Shown piece after piece: positions 34,767 to 43,839 of a stretch of DNA of 64,000 bases. Each line of letters begins with the position of its first letter. Within the stretch, counting starts at the first letter, position 1. The stretch is taken from positions 1-64,000 of the forward strand of contig NZ_FNQN01000013.1 in NCBI RefSeq assembly GCF_900107645.1, given 5' to 3'. The translations under genes were made by a program, and so were the position numbers. This DNA comes from Desulfuromusa kysingii (lineage in GTDB: Bacteria > Desulfobacterota > Desulfuromonadia > Desulfuromonadales > Geopsychrobacteraceae). The notes below the pieces were generated by a model. It searched no databases and was not told the DNA's origin. It was given only the letters and a program-made list of their open reading frames with translations.

Positions 34767-36941
34767 TTGCTACTGCGCTTGAAATTCCTGCTTCTTATCT
34801 GCATCCTTATCCCTTTTCCTGTTCATGGGGAAAGTACCACCATCAGGGTTGGGATTGACAATAACCCTCCGCTGACCTTTATTGATGCACAGGGTCAGGC
34901 CAGTGGCTTGCTTCCAGATCTCTTCACCCAGATCGCCAAAGCGAAAAAATGGACGATTAAATATGTCCCCTGTCAATGGCAACAATGCCTTGAATCGCTT
35001 GCGACAAATGATATCGACATTTTACCTGCGATTGCCTACACCCGAAAGAGAGCCAATCAATTTCACTTTGCCAATGAAGTCATCGCCAGTAGTTGGGGGC
35101 AGATTTATCAGCAAAGCGACAGCAAACTCACGTCGGTGTTGGAACTGGCAGGAAAAAAAATGGCTGTTTTAAAACAGGATATTTTCCTTCTTGGCGAACA
35201 GGGCATGCTTCACGTTGCTAAAAATTTCAACATAGAGGTTGAATATGTCGAGGTCGAATCTTACCGGGAAGCCTTTACCCAACTGCAACAGGGGACAGTC
35301 GATGCCGCGATGGTGGGACGCTTTTACGGGTTTAAAAATGCCCAGAAATTCAACCTCATTCCTACCCCCATCATGATCAACCCGATTCAGATCCGCCCCG
35401 CCTTTGCCACAGCAGTCCCAGAGCGCTACAGAGCCGAGTTTGATCAGTCACTCCACGAATGGAAACAGTCATCAAACTCGATCTATTACAACCTTATTGA
35501 TAAATGGTTTGACGCCAAAACCCCGGACCGGCTCCCAACCTGGTTGATGCCAGCCCTTTACTCACTGCTGGGAGCATTGCTCCTGCTGCTGTTCATTACC
35601 CTATGGACGCGCAAGCAAGTCAAGATCAAGACCCTGGAACTCTCCAACCAACGACAGCATTACCGAGTATTCTTTGAAGAATCTCAATCAATAAAGCTTT
35701 TGGTGGACCCTGAAACTGCGAATATTGTCGATGCTAATCCAGCAGCTTGCAGATTCTACCAATACAGCCCCGACCAGCTCAAAAACATGAAAATGTGGCA
35801 GATCAATCAAATTGGAGAGGGTGAAGTCAAGGACAGATTAACCGAAGCAATAAGCCAAGATCAGCAGCAATTTGAACGGATCCATACTCGTGCAGATGGA
35901 ACACAGGTTCCGGTGGAAGTCTATAGAAGTCCGATTCAAAACAGAGGTCGAACCTTGCTCTATTCCATCATCCACGACATCAGTAAAAGAAAAAAAGCAG
36001 AACAAGAGCTCGAAGAGCGTAATAAATTCCTCCAATCCGTTATTGATGGCGTCTCTGATCCGATGATGGTGATTGGTTTAGACTACCAGATCCTACAACT
36101 GAATGAGAGCGCTCGTAAGCAACAACCTGAAGAGCCCAATAGTCATCTCACCTGTCATCAACTGTCTCATGCTTCACAGGTCCCTTGCACTGGCGATAAC
36201 CATCCTTGTCCGCTGGTCGAGGTTCAGGAAACCGGGGGTTCTGTGACAATGATCCACCAACATGTCACTTCTCAGGGCAAACGAATTTATGAGCTCTGTG
36301 CTTCTCCGCTATTTGACGCAAAGGGTGAAATCTATGCCATCATTGAGGTAGCGCGAGACATTACTGAACGGCTGCACATTGAAGAGCTTCTCAATGAAAA
36401 CGAAAAACGCTTACATCATCTGGCCCATCACGATTCCCTGACCGACTTACCAAACCGGCTCCTGTTTGATGATCGATTAAAGCAAGCTCTCAGCAAGAGT
36501 CGGCGAAGTGGCAGACAGATTGCGCTATTTTTCCTCGATCTAGACCATCTGAAGTGCATCAATGATAATCTGGGGCACAGCTATGGTGATTTACTCCTGA
36601 TTGACGTTGCTAAACGGCTGCGAGCATGTGTTCGTGAAAGTGATACTGTCGCTCGTATGGGTGGAGATGAATTTCTGGTTCTACTGGAAGACATTGAATC
36701 GATTGAGATGGTTGCAACGATGGCTGAACGCATCTGTGATTCCCTGACACACGAACTGGTCAAAGGAGAGTTCAAACAAAAAATCAGTGTAAGCATCGGT
36801 ATCAGCATTTACCCTGACGATGCTAAGTCGGGACCAGAGATGATGAAAAATGCAGATCTGGCAATGTACAGAGTCAAAAAGTCAGGAAAAGCAAACTATC
36901 AGTTTTATTCTGCCCCTCAAGGCCGCTTTCTGTTTGATTAA
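34767..36941 (+). CDS. Periplasmic-binding/PAS/GGDEF sensor diguanylate cyclase
   Basis: 722 aa; TTG start at 34767 with GGGGGAA upstream. A signal/anchor helix is followed by a periplasmic solute-binding domain of the SBP family 3 type (about 25-250; IRVGIDNNPPLTFIDAQGQA), a membrane helix (ALYSLLGALLLLLFITLWT), a PAS domain (about 305-400), a second PAS-like domain (about 420-535), and the GGDEF domain ending at the C-terminus. The active-site loop RMGGDEFLVLL is intact, and RESD five residues before it is a product-inhibition (I) site. It should make c-di-GMP in response to an extracytoplasmic ligand, probably an amino acid-like compound. Convergent with the next gene, 4 nt away. Confidence 0.92.
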   Translation: MLLRLKFLLLICILIPFPVHGESTTIRVGIDNNPPLTFIDAQGQASGLLPDLFTQIAKAKKWTIKYVPCQWQQCLESLATNDIDILPAIAYTRKRANQFHFANEVIASSWGQIYQQSDSKLTSVLELAGKKMAVLKQDIFLLGEQGMLHVAKNFNIEVEYVEVESYREAFTQLQQGTVDAAMVGRFYGFKNAQKFNLIPTPIMINPIQIRPAFATAVPERYRAEFDQSLHEWKQSSNSIYYNLIDKWFDAKTPDRLPTWLMPALYSLLGALLLLLFITLWTRKQVKIKTLELSNQRQHYRVFFEESQSIKLLVDPETANIVDANPAACRFYQYSPDQLKNMKMWQINQIGEGEVKDRLTEAISQDQQQFERIHTRADGTQVPVEVYRSPIQNRGRTLLYSIIHDISKRKKAEQELEERNKFLQSVIDGVSDPMMVIGLDYQILQLNESARKQQPEEPNSHLTCHQLSHASQVPCTGDNHPCPLVEVQETGGSVTMIHQHVTSQGKRIYELCASPLFDAKGEIYAIIEVARDITERLHIEELLNENEKRLHHLAHHDSLTDLPNRLLFDDRLKQALSKSRRSGRQIALFFLDLDHLKCINDNLGHSYGDLLLIDVAKRLRACVRESDTVARMGGDEFLVLLEDIESIEMVATMAERICDSLTHELVKGEFKQKISVSIGISIYPDDAKSGPEMMKNADLAMYRVKKSGKANYQFYSAPQGRFLFD

Positions 36942-36945
36942 GGCT

Positions 36946-38187
36946 TTACCCTTTTGCTGCACAGGTGCCCGCAAGATAACCTGTTGACCAGCAAAGCTGC
37001 AGATTATAACCTCCTGTTGGCCCATCCAGATCAATGACTTCCCCAGCAAAATAAAGATTTGCGATTTTTTTGGATGACATGTTGCGCATATCAATGCCTT
37101 GCAGCGAGATCCCTCCCGAAGTGATAATGGCTTTCTTGAAGCCTTCAACCCCAGTGACGCTCAACTCCATTCTTTTAAACAGTGACAGCAGCTTGATCCG
37201 TTCCACTTTGGTCACTGAATGACATTTTTTTTCCGCCACGATACCGGAAAGACGGATAAACAACGGGATCATGTCTTTGGGCAGTAGATTCTCCAATGAA
37301 TTACGAAAATCTTTATTACTATGAGCTGACAATTCCCGTTGCAAACGTTTATCAAAAAGTTCAAGTTCAACGGCTGGCTTCAGATCAACAAGCAGTTGCA
37401 CTGCACCCTGTTTTAAAGCATCACGGATCTCCGCACTCATATCAAGGATAATCGGGCCACCGATGCCATTGTTGGTAAAGAACGCCTCACCAAACCGTTG
37501 GGTAATAATTCTACCGTTATGCTGAACCGCAATATGGACATTTTTCAAGTTAAAATCGGTCAGTTCTCGAGTCCAATTTTCGGCTAAAAAAACGGACACC
37601 AGCGCGGGTTCGGGGTCAATCAGGGGGTGATTAAATGCTTTACCCCAGCCATAACCATCACCAGTACAGCCGGTTTCCGGATACGATAAGCCCCCGGTTG
37701 CAATGACAAATTTATCCGCTGCAAATGATCCCGCAGAGGTTTCGACTGATGTCAATAAACCTTCTTCGCAATTCAATTTCTGCACCGTGCATAAGGTCAA
37801 GAGCTCAACGCCAGAGGCGATAACAAATTGATCCAGAACTCTCTGGACATCGCTGGCTTTCCCTTTTTCAGGAAACACTCGACCACCACGTTCAACCCTT
37901 AATGGCAAACCACGTTGCTCAAAAAAACTGATCGTATCATCGACCCCGAAAGCAAAAAGAGCTGTCAGCAGAGCTTTACCATTGCGGCCAAAGGCTGCAC
38001 AGAATTGTCGTGGGTCAGACTCATTGTTGGTAATATTACAGCGCCCCTTACCGGTGATGAGAAGTTTCGACCCACAACGCCGTTTTTTTTCCAACAATAA
38101 GACTTTTGCCCCTGACATGGCAGCAAACCCGGCAGCAAACATACCGGCTGGGCCACCGCCGATGACGATGACATCATATTTTTTCAT
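36946..38187 (-). CDS. BaiN/RdsA-like NAD(P)/FAD-dependent oxidoreductase (HI0933 family)
   Basis: 413 aa. FAD-binding motif VIVIGGGPAGMFAAGFAA at the N-terminus, then the family block GSKLLITGKGRCNITN; LPLRVERGGRVFPEKGKASD, FVIATGGLSYPETG and LYFAGEVIDLDGPTGGYNLQ complete the HI0933-like signature. The physiological substrate is unknown; one relative (BaiN) reduces a bile-acid intermediate. It ends 4 nt from the convergent GGDEF gene and begins 15 nt after pncB, so it probably belongs to the NAD-salvage operon. Confidence 0.87.
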   Translation of the reverse strand: MKKYDVIVIGGGPAGMFAAGFAAMSGAKVLLLEKKRRCGSKLLITGKGRCNITNNESDPRQFCAAFGRNGKALLTALFAFGVDDTISFFEQRGLPLRVERGGRVFPEKGKASDVQRVLDQFVIASGVELLTLCTVQKLNCEEGLLTSVETSAGSFAADKFVIATGGLSYPETGCTGDGYGWGKAFNHPLIDPEPALVSVFLAENWTRELTDFNLKNVHIAVQHNGRIITQRFGEAFFTNNGIGGPIILDMSAEIRDALKQGAVQLLVDLKPAVELELFDKRLQRELSAHSNKDFRNSLENLLPKDMIPLFIRLSGIVAEKKCHSVTKVERIKLLSLFKRMELSVTGVEGFKKAIITSGGISLQGIDMRNMSSKKIANLYFAGEVIDLDGPTGGYNLQLCWSTGYLAGTCAAKG

Positions 38188-38202
38188 GCTGTAGATTCAT
38201 TC

Positions 38203-39399
38203 CTATTTGATCTCATAAACGCTCGACAGGTAGCGTAAATATTCTGCATCTTCACACATGCTCTTCCCTGGCTCATCAGAAATTTTAGCCACCGGCTTGC
38301 CGTTTACTGCAACCAGTTTGATCACCATATCAAGAGACGGAATACCAACATCATTGGTGAGGTTGGTGCCGATACCAAAGGATATGCGCGCTTTCCCCTT
38401 GAAATAAGCATAGATTTCAAGCATCGTCGGGAAATCCAAGCCATCACTGAATACCAGCGTTTTGGTCAGTGGGTCGATACCCATCTGTTGATACATGGAG
38501 ATGGCTTTTTCTCCCCATTCATACGGGGAACCACTATCATGCCGCAGACCATCATAGAGCTTGATGAAGTAGGGATCAGAAAAATCGCGGATAAAAGCAT
38601 CCATCGAGTAACAATCCGTCAGCGCAATGCCCAAACGCCCCCGATATTCACGCACCCAGCCTTCAAGGGCCGCTTTCTGCGCATCGGCCAGACGAGTTAT
38701 CGCCTGCCAACTCTGGAACCATTCGTGCGCCATCGTGCCGATAGGCATCATCCCTAAAGTACGGGCAAAATGGAGATTGCTGGTTCCTGAAAAACATTTC
38801 GGCAGCTCTTGCTGTAATCGTAGCAACACCTGTTTCTGCCAGTTCTTACTGGCACGCCGTCGGGTACCGAAGTCAGCAAAGGAGAACCCGGACGTGTCCC
38901 CTTGCCGCTTTAATAGATCAATTTTCTCTGTCAGATTCTGTTGTGCGGTGGCCAACTCAAAGCCACCACAGTGCTTAAAAGTATGGAGTTCACTGATTAT
39001 GGCAAGGGCATAAATTTCAAACAGGGTGACATGAATCAGTGGTCCACGAAAACGGAGCTCAATGTCATCTCCAGCGGGACGGAGTTCCACAAAGCGCATA
39101 TCGAGACGGAAAATCCGTAAAAACTCAATCAGATCAACTTTAATAAAGGGGAAAGTTGCCAAATATTTCAGTTCGTCGTCAGTGAAAGAGAGATCACAGA
39201 GATGTTCCAGCTGACGCATGATTTCTGGAATCAAATCGGCAAGGTTATAACCTTTCAAATCTCGACATGCAAACTTCCACTCGACATCTACAGTACGAAA
39301 TTCAGAGGCATGGTAAAAAGCCTGTAACATAGTGATCTTATACAGATCAGTATCCAGCAGACTGTCGATTAACAGATCGTTCTGAGCAGCCGAACTCAT
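38203..39399 (-). CDS. pncB: Nicotinate phosphoribosyltransferase
   Basis: 398 aa. Begins DSLLDTDLYKITMLQAFYH, the PncB start motif; contains FADFGTRRRASKNWQKQVL, FARTLGMMPIGTMAHEW (with the His that is phosphorylated), and LYDGLRHDSGSPYEWGEKA. It joins nicotinate to phosphoribosyl pyrophosphate in the Preiss-Handler route to NAD. Its start overlaps the stop of the nicotinamidase gene by 4 nt (ATGA), so the two steps from nicotinamide to nicotinate mononucleotide are coupled. Confidence 0.95.
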   Translation of the reverse strand: MSSAAQNDLLIDSLLDTDLYKITMLQAFYHASEFRTVDVEWKFACRDLKGYNLADLIPEIMRQLEHLCDLSFTDDELKYLATFPFIKVDLIEFLRIFRLDMRFVELRPAGDDIELRFRGPLIHVTLFEIYALAIISELHTFKHCGGFELATAQQNLTEKIDLLKRQGDTSGFSFADFGTRRRASKNWQKQVLLRLQQELPKCFSGTSNLHFARTLGMMPIGTMAHEWFQSWQAITRLADAQKAALEGWVREYRGRLGIALTDCYSMDAFIRDFSDPYFIKLYDGLRHDSGSPYEWGEKAISMYQQMGIDPLTKTLVFSDGLDFPTMLEIYAYFKGKARISFGIGTNLTNDVGIPSLDMVIKLVAVNGKPVAKISDEPGKSMCEDAEYLRYLSSVYEIK

Positions 39400-40043
39400 A
39401 ACAAAACCAGATCATGACTGGAATTGACAAATTCAGCCCCTGCCTGACGTAATTCTTCCAAGCCTTGCTCACTGGTCGCAGTGGCAACGCCACGACAAGC
39501 AGCTCGGTTAAGAATCACCCGGAACCCGGCTTGCAAAAGTTGTAACCCTGTGGTCTTGACACAGTAGTCTGTCGCCAGCCCGCCCAGCAACAGGGTGTTA
39601 ATTCCCTGTGTCTGCAGCCACTCAATCGCTCCGGTGCTGATCCTCTCTTGCAGGTCCTGAAAACAAGCGCCGTAGGGGTGCATCAAAGGGTCTTTACCTT
39701 TTTCAACGACCAGATCATAAACAGCCTCATCAGGAAGGCCAGGAATCAGCCGGTTCCCTTCCGTTCCCACGACACAGTGGGGAGGCCACTTGATATCCAG
39801 ATTCGGATAGTCCCCCGCAACCGGTTGCATCACTTCAGCCGCTGAGTGCGCCACCCACGGAGCTTCGAGCGGGTGACAATCCTTACTCACCAGACGCAAG
39901 CGGGCAAATCGGGCTTGAGCATTCAGTTCATCCGCGATTTCATCACCTTGGGCAACCGGCAACTCAGCGGGACATAAGGGTGTAAATCCACGTTGTGGAT
40001 CGACATCAAAACTCGCAGTCTTATCCTTATCGACCTCAATCAT
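39396..40043 (-). CDS. pncA: Nicotinamidase (isochorismatase family)
   Basis: 215 aa. The catalytic triad of nicotinamidases is visible: Asp13 in SFDVDPQRGF, Lys in VVEKGKDP and Cys in GLATDYCVKTTGLQ. Metal-binding residues occur in SKDCHPLEAPWVAHS. It hydrolyses nicotinamide to nicotinate for PncB. The N-terminal FDVDPQRGFTPL has a variant of the usual DVQNDF motif. It is coupled to pncB by a 4-nt overlap. Confidence 0.9.
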   Translation of the reverse strand: MIEVDKDKTASFDVDPQRGFTPLCPAELPVAQGDEIADELNAQARFARLRLVSKDCHPLEAPWVAHSAAEVMQPVAGDYPNLDIKWPPHCVVGTEGNRLIPGLPDEAVYDLVVEKGKDPLMHPYGACFQDLQERISTGAIEWLQTQGINTLLLGGLATDYCVKTTGLQLLQAGFRVILNRAACRGVATATSEQGLEELRQAGAEFVNSSHDLVLL

Positions 40044-40073
40044 AATCTTCTCACTCAGGATATCCCTCTATTT

Positions 40074-40589
40074 TCAGAGCTTATGTTGTGTATCTGACGA
40101 AAGTACCTGTAAACTTTGAGAGCGTTGTAAAATCGTAAATCGGTAGTCCAAAGTAGCGCTGATTTGCTTGGTATAAATAGACCTAAAAACACCGTCAGCT
40201 ATTTCAGGGAAAAAAGCATCTCCATCCGGTGCAATGTCGAGTTCTGTCAGATAAATCCGTTCTGCCATCACCAATGTCTGCTGATAAATCTCAGCTCCAC
40301 CACAAATAAAGAGCTCCTCAGCTGATTTTGCAAGCTGCAGAGCGGCTGCTATTGTGGTCGCCACATCACAACCCGACACATTATAATCTGGGTCACGGCT
40401 TAAAATAATCGTTTGCCGTCCCGGTAGCGGTTGACCAATGGATTCAAACGTCCGCCGTCCCATGAGTAAAGTCTGCCCCATGGTTAATCTCTTGAAGCGC
40501 TGCAGGTCATCGGGAAGATGCCAAGGGAGCTGCCCGCCCTTGCCAATCACCCGGTTTTTCCCCATGGCAACAATAATGGAGATCAACAA
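40074..40589 (-). CDS. folA: Dihydrofolate reductase
   Basis: About 170 aa. Begins ISIIVAMGKNRVIGKGGQLP with the substrate loop PWHLPDDLQRFK, MGRRTFESIGQPLPGR and FICGGAEIYQQ, all DHFR blocks. It reduces dihydrofolate with NADPH. The start is TTG at 40589 or the adjacent TTG at 40586; the second fits the family's usual M-I-S start. It overlaps the preceding membrane-protein gene by 7 nt. Thymidylate synthase is not next to it here. Confidence 0.93.
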   Translation of the reverse strand: MLISIIVAMGKNRVIGKGGQLPWHLPDDLQRFKRLTMGQTLLMGRRTFESIGQPLPGRQTIILSRDPDYNVSGCDVATTIAAALQLAKSAEELFICGGAEIYQQTLVMAERIYLTELDIAPDGDAFFPEIADGVFRSIYTKQISATLDYRFTILQRSQSLQVLSSDTQHKL

Positions 40590-41596
40590 CAGCCCACCCC
40601 TGTCGCTGAGAGGTCTGTTTTTGTACGCCGCATCAGGTAACGGTCAAAAATAGAAGGGGGCAGCACCTTGACCAGACGAGCCAGCAGAAACACGACGAGC
40701 AGTGAAAACAGTAAGCGCCCCCATAAGGCCCCAGAGATATGCGCCCCCAGCACCATCAATAGCAGGGTATCTTCAAAAATACTGTGGCAGAGCCCCATAA
40801 GGGCGACCGAAGAGAATATATCACGCGGACTTAGGTGTCCCGATTGTGCTTCTTGGATAATCAGTCCACCACCGTAACTCAAACCAAGGGTCATGCCGAT
40901 AATGGTAATCGGGGCCGCTTCACGCCCCATTCCCAACACTGTCAATACCGGTTCCAGCAGGCGCGTCATCAGATCACTGATTCCGAGCAATTTCAACACC
41001 CGTAAAAATGTCATCAAGGCCAGAATTATGATAAAAATCATCACCATGTTACGCAATTCTGCAATCGCCCAGGCACTCCAGTTGGGCGCCACTAACTCAG
41101 GATTCCAGAGGGCATGATTAGCTTGCTGCAAAGTTCCACTCAACTGATAAGTCAGATGCAGAATCCAGCCCAGCAACAGCGCACCACCGATACGGATCAC
41201 CGCCATCACCCGGAATCGGGTTCCCGCTTTTTGCGCGATCCGCAATTCAACCGGCAAGCCGTGAGCGACCAGAATCATACTCCCCAGAACTGTCACCTGG
41301 GCGACAGTGAGTTCCAATCCCGGAGCCACCGAGGCAAAGACCACCATACCACCATATATACTGGTGACCATAGCGGTGGCCCAGACCAATCCAAGTTGTC
41401 CAGGCAACCCGACCAACTCCATCACCGGTCCCAGCAACACCCCCAGTTGATCAACAATTCCCCATTGCTGAAGAAATCGGGTCACAATGCTGATAGGGAC
41501 AATAATTTTGAATAATTCTCCACTGGCATGCAACGCCGCGAAGAACAGTTCAACCAGCGATTTTTTGAATTGGCTGAAATTACCGGTAAAAGACAT
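40583..41596 (-). CDS. Nucleoside-recognition (Gate) domain membrane protein
   Basis: 337 aa with about eight hydrophobic segments in two Gate-domain repeats: GELFKIIVPISIVTRFLQQW with LGLVWATAMVTSIYGGMVVF, then RNMVMIFIIILALMTFLRVL with ITIIGMTLGLSYGGGLIIQE. Gate-domain proteins include nucleoside transporters and the spore maturation proteins SpmA/SpmB, and most like this one are uncharacterised. It lies between a PPOX gene and folA with tight spacing, so a nucleotide- or cofactor-related role is possible but unproven. Confidence 0.8.
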   Translation of the reverse strand: MSFTGNFSQFKKSLVELFFAALHASGELFKIIVPISIVTRFLQQWGIVDQLGVLLGPVMELVGLPGQLGLVWATAMVTSIYGGMVVFASVAPGLELTVAQVTVLGSMILVAHGLPVELRIAQKAGTRFRVMAVIRIGGALLLGWILHLTYQLSGTLQQANHALWNPELVAPNWSAWAIAELRNMVMIFIIILALMTFLRVLKLLGISDLMTRLLEPVLTVLGMGREAAPITIIGMTLGLSYGGGLIIQEAQSGHLSPRDIFSSVALMGLCHSIFEDTLLLMVLGAHISGALWGRLLFSLLVVFLLARLVKVLPPSIFDRYLMRRTKTDLSATGVGCC

Positions 41597-41602
41597 GATG
41601 AA

Positions 41603-42067
41603 TCATCCTTCAACCCGCGACTGCTTAACTGTCATGGCCTCGATTTCAAGCTTGAAAACAGCTGTTGCTTGAATCATTTCATCAGGATAATTGAAAGCTG
41701 CATCGCTGTATTGTGCCATAAACAGATCCAGCGCATGACGCTTCTCTGCAAAACTTTCAAACAGAGTGATCTGACCATGTCCAACCACAGATTGAAACCT
41801 GACCGTCCAGTCACAAGCTCTGTCTCCAGTAATCAGTCCTAGGTCAAGGACTATGGTGAATGCTGACTGGCCATGTTTTCTGATCAGATCAATTTTACGC
41901 CCTTCCCGAGCGGCGTGGAAGTAGAGCGATCCTTCATGATAGCTATAGTTCAAGGTCACCTGATACGGAACCGGTTCAGCAGAAAAAGCCAGTTGACAAG
42001 TTCTTCCTGTGCGTAAAATTTTTTCAATGGTGTCCTGATCAATCACTGCTTTATCGCTACGGCGCAT
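41603..42067 (-). CDS. Pyridoxamine 5'-phosphate oxidase-family flavoprotein (NimA-like)
   Basis: 154 aa. The opening MRRSDKAVIDQDTIEKILRT followed by CQLAFSAEPVPYQVTLNYSY and LYFHAAREGRKIDLIRKHGQ is the pattern of small split-barrel FMN proteins annotated as nitroimidazole-resistance/PPOX type. These bind FMN and probably act as reductases. It is the first gene of the minus-strand cluster running through folA, pncA and pncB, starting 6 nt from the Gate gene. Confidence 0.87.
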   Translation of the reverse strand: MRRSDKAVIDQDTIEKILRTGRTCQLAFSAEPVPYQVTLNYSYHEGSLYFHAAREGRKIDLIRKHGQSAFTIVLDLGLITGDRACDWTVRFQSVVGHGQITLFESFAEKRHALDLFMAQYSDAAFNYPDEMIQATAVFKLEIEAMTVKQSRVEG

Positions 42068-42155
42068 AAACCATCTCCAACGACATCATAAGAGGTGAAT
42101 ATGATATAAACCTGTTTAATATCTGAAACTACCTAAAAACACCTGCAAAAGACAA

Positions 42156-42187
42156 GAAAAAGCCCATCCTGTTTTTGTAGATGGGCT
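42156..42187 (-). terminator. Rho-independent terminator of the outer-membrane protein gene
   Basis: Eight-bp stem AGCCCATC / GATGGGCT (42161-42168, 42180-42187) with an 11-nt loop. On the minus strand it is followed by TTTTTC, a good U-tract, about 50 nt after the stop of the outer-membrane protein gene. Confidence 0.8.
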
Positions 42188-42238
42188 GTTTCTATGTGTT
42201 GATGCTGTCTTGTCAGGATCAATCTATTAACTGATGAT

Positions 42239-43003
42239 TTAGAAACGGATCATCACCCCGGCAAAAGGCCCAGAAAATTGCGTTTCCACATAGATATCAT
42301 CTTCGTCGATTTGCAAATCAAAATAGCGGTATCCAGCATAGATTCCAACCATTGGCACCGGTGAAAACTCCAGCTGCGCTTCGGCATCAAGAAAGTGATT
42401 ATCATCAAATTCCATGTAACCGACCCGTCCGATCACCCCGAAGTAATCCGCCAGTGCAATCCGAGTACGTACGCCAAGGGTCGGGATTGGCACCGTGCCT
42501 GACTCCGACTCCGGTTCAGAAAAGCTTTCAGCGTCAAACATGACATCGACATCAGCAACCTTAACCGCCAACTCCAACCCCAATTGGAAGCGGGTGGGGA
42601 GATCGTCAAAGTTAAGCAGATAATACGTGTAACCAATATCATAGAGATCAATATTCAGATCTGACTTTGCCGTATCATTCACACTGAAGGAGACACCGTT
42701 AAATTCACCAGCGACGGTCAAGGTTCCCGTGCCAGAAAAACTGATCGGAAGATAATTGAATGAGAGCTGAGAGTCTCCCCATTTCAAGGCAACTTCGGCG
42801 GTGATATCTTCACTGTCCTCCAGATCCAGATCTCTTTCCAAATCCAGTTGAGTTCCGACACCATTGACATTCCCGGCGATCGACCCTTCCGGGCTCAGCA
42901 GTTGATATCCCCCCTTTAAAGAGAGAAATTCATCAGCAAAGGTCGTTGTAGACAACAGCAGAAAAATGGCACACCAAGGTAAAACTTTCCATTTATTGAA
43001 CAT
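42239..43003 (-). CDS. Outer-membrane beta-barrel protein, function unknown
   Basis: 254 aa from the ATG at 43003 with AAAGGAG upstream; the open frame to 43054 is unsupported. A cleavable signal peptide (VLPWCAIFLLLSTTTFA, cleavage near residue 24) precedes alternating amphipathic strands rich in aromatic residues, for example YDIGYTYYLLNFDDLPTRFQ and MVGIYAGYRYFDLQIDEDDI. It ends VMIRF, with the C-terminal Phe typical of barrel proteins recognised by the BAM machinery. The family is not recognised further. It is divergent from a two-component system, so the regulator may control it. Confidence 0.8.
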   Translation of the reverse strand: MFNKWKVLPWCAIFLLLSTTTFADEFLSLKGGYQLLSPEGSIAGNVNGVGTQLDLERDLDLEDSEDITAEVALKWGDSQLSFNYLPISFSGTGTLTVAGEFNGVSFSVNDTAKSDLNIDLYDIGYTYYLLNFDDLPTRFQLGLELAVKVADVDVMFDAESFSEPESESGTVPIPTLGVRTRIALADYFGVIGRVGYMEFDDNHFLDAEAQLEFSPVPMVGIYAGYRYFDLQIDEDDIYVETQFSGPFAGVMIRF

Positions 43004-43058
43004 GATCATCTCCTTTGGATTTTTGTTTGATCCCTGCGGAAGAGTAACAAACATTAAA

Positions 43059-43096
43059 TTGAAAGTCAGTATTTCTATTCAGCTCGCAACTTTCAA
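43059..43096. promoter_or_regulatory. Inverted repeat in the OMP/two-component divergent promoter region
   Basis: TTGAAAGT (43059-43066) and ACTTTCAA (43089-43096) form an 8-bp inverted repeat spaced by 22 nt, between the outer-membrane protein gene and the response regulator gene. A -10-like TATGAT follows at 43103-43108 for the regulator gene. The dyad is a candidate site for the adjacent OmpR-type regulator, though those usually bind direct repeats. Confidence 0.35.
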
Positions 43097-43137
43097 TCCT
43101 GTTATGATAAGAAGAACCATTGACGCGGGAGACAGAT

Positions 43138-43839
43138 ATGAGCGAAAGCATGCAAAAAATTCTCGTTATCGAAGACGATAAGAATACTGCCACCCTCGTT
43201 GCCACCTATCTACAGAAAGAGGGTTATGCCACCCTGATTGAGAATGATGGGGTGACAGGACTGCAGGTTGCCAGAAAGGATAATCCCGCTCTGGTCATCC
43301 TTGATCTGATGTTACCGGGGATTGATGGACTGGAAATTTGCCGTCATCTCCGCAACGAATCAAATATCCCGATCTTGATGTTGACCGCTCGTGAAGAGGA
43401 GATTGATCGGGTGCTGGGATTTTCACTCGGTGCCGATGATTACGTCGTCAAACCTTTCAGTCCGAGAGAACTCGTTAAAAGGGTCAAAGCCATTCTAAGG
43501 CGGACTCATCCGCCTACACCGGCGCCCAAGGTACTGCAATGGCAGCAATTACTATTGGATCCAGAGAAACACAAAGTCAGCTTGGGAAAAAAAATCATCA
43601 ATCTGACCACCTCGGAATATAAACTTCTCTACACCCTGATGGCGTCACCGGGCCGGGTCTTCAGTCGGGCAGAATTATTGAAAAACCTTTATCAACAAGA
43701 AGAGGCAGTGATTGAACGGGTCATTGATGTCCATATCAATAAGTTACGGCAAAAAATTGAAGCCGATCCCGGTAATCCTACCTACATAGAAACCGTTCGT
43801 GGCTTTGGCTACTGTTTCGCTGATACAGGTTCTCAATAA
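43138..43839 (+). CDS. OmpR-family response regulator
   Basis: 233 aa from the ATG at 43138 (GGGAG upstream); a TTG at 43120 would add six residues. The receiver domain has the acidic pocket in VIEDDKN, the phospho-acceptor aspartate in LVILDLMLPGIDG, and a conserved Lys in DDYVVKPFSP. The C-terminal winged-helix DNA-binding domain ends with INKLRQKIEADPGNPTYIET and VRGFGY. It is paired with the histidine kinase whose ATG overlaps its stop by 1 nt. The target genes may include the divergent outer-membrane protein. Confidence 0.94.
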   Translation: MSESMQKILVIEDDKNTATLVATYLQKEGYATLIENDGVTGLQVARKDNPALVILDLMLPGIDGLEICRHLRNESNIPILMLTAREEEIDRVLGFSLGADDYVVKPFSPRELVKRVKAILRRTHPPTPAPKVLQWQQLLLDPEKHKVSLGKKIINLTTSEYKLLYTLMASPGRVFSRAELLKNLYQQEEAVIERVIDVHINKLRQKIEADPGNPTYIETVRGFGYCFADTGSQ

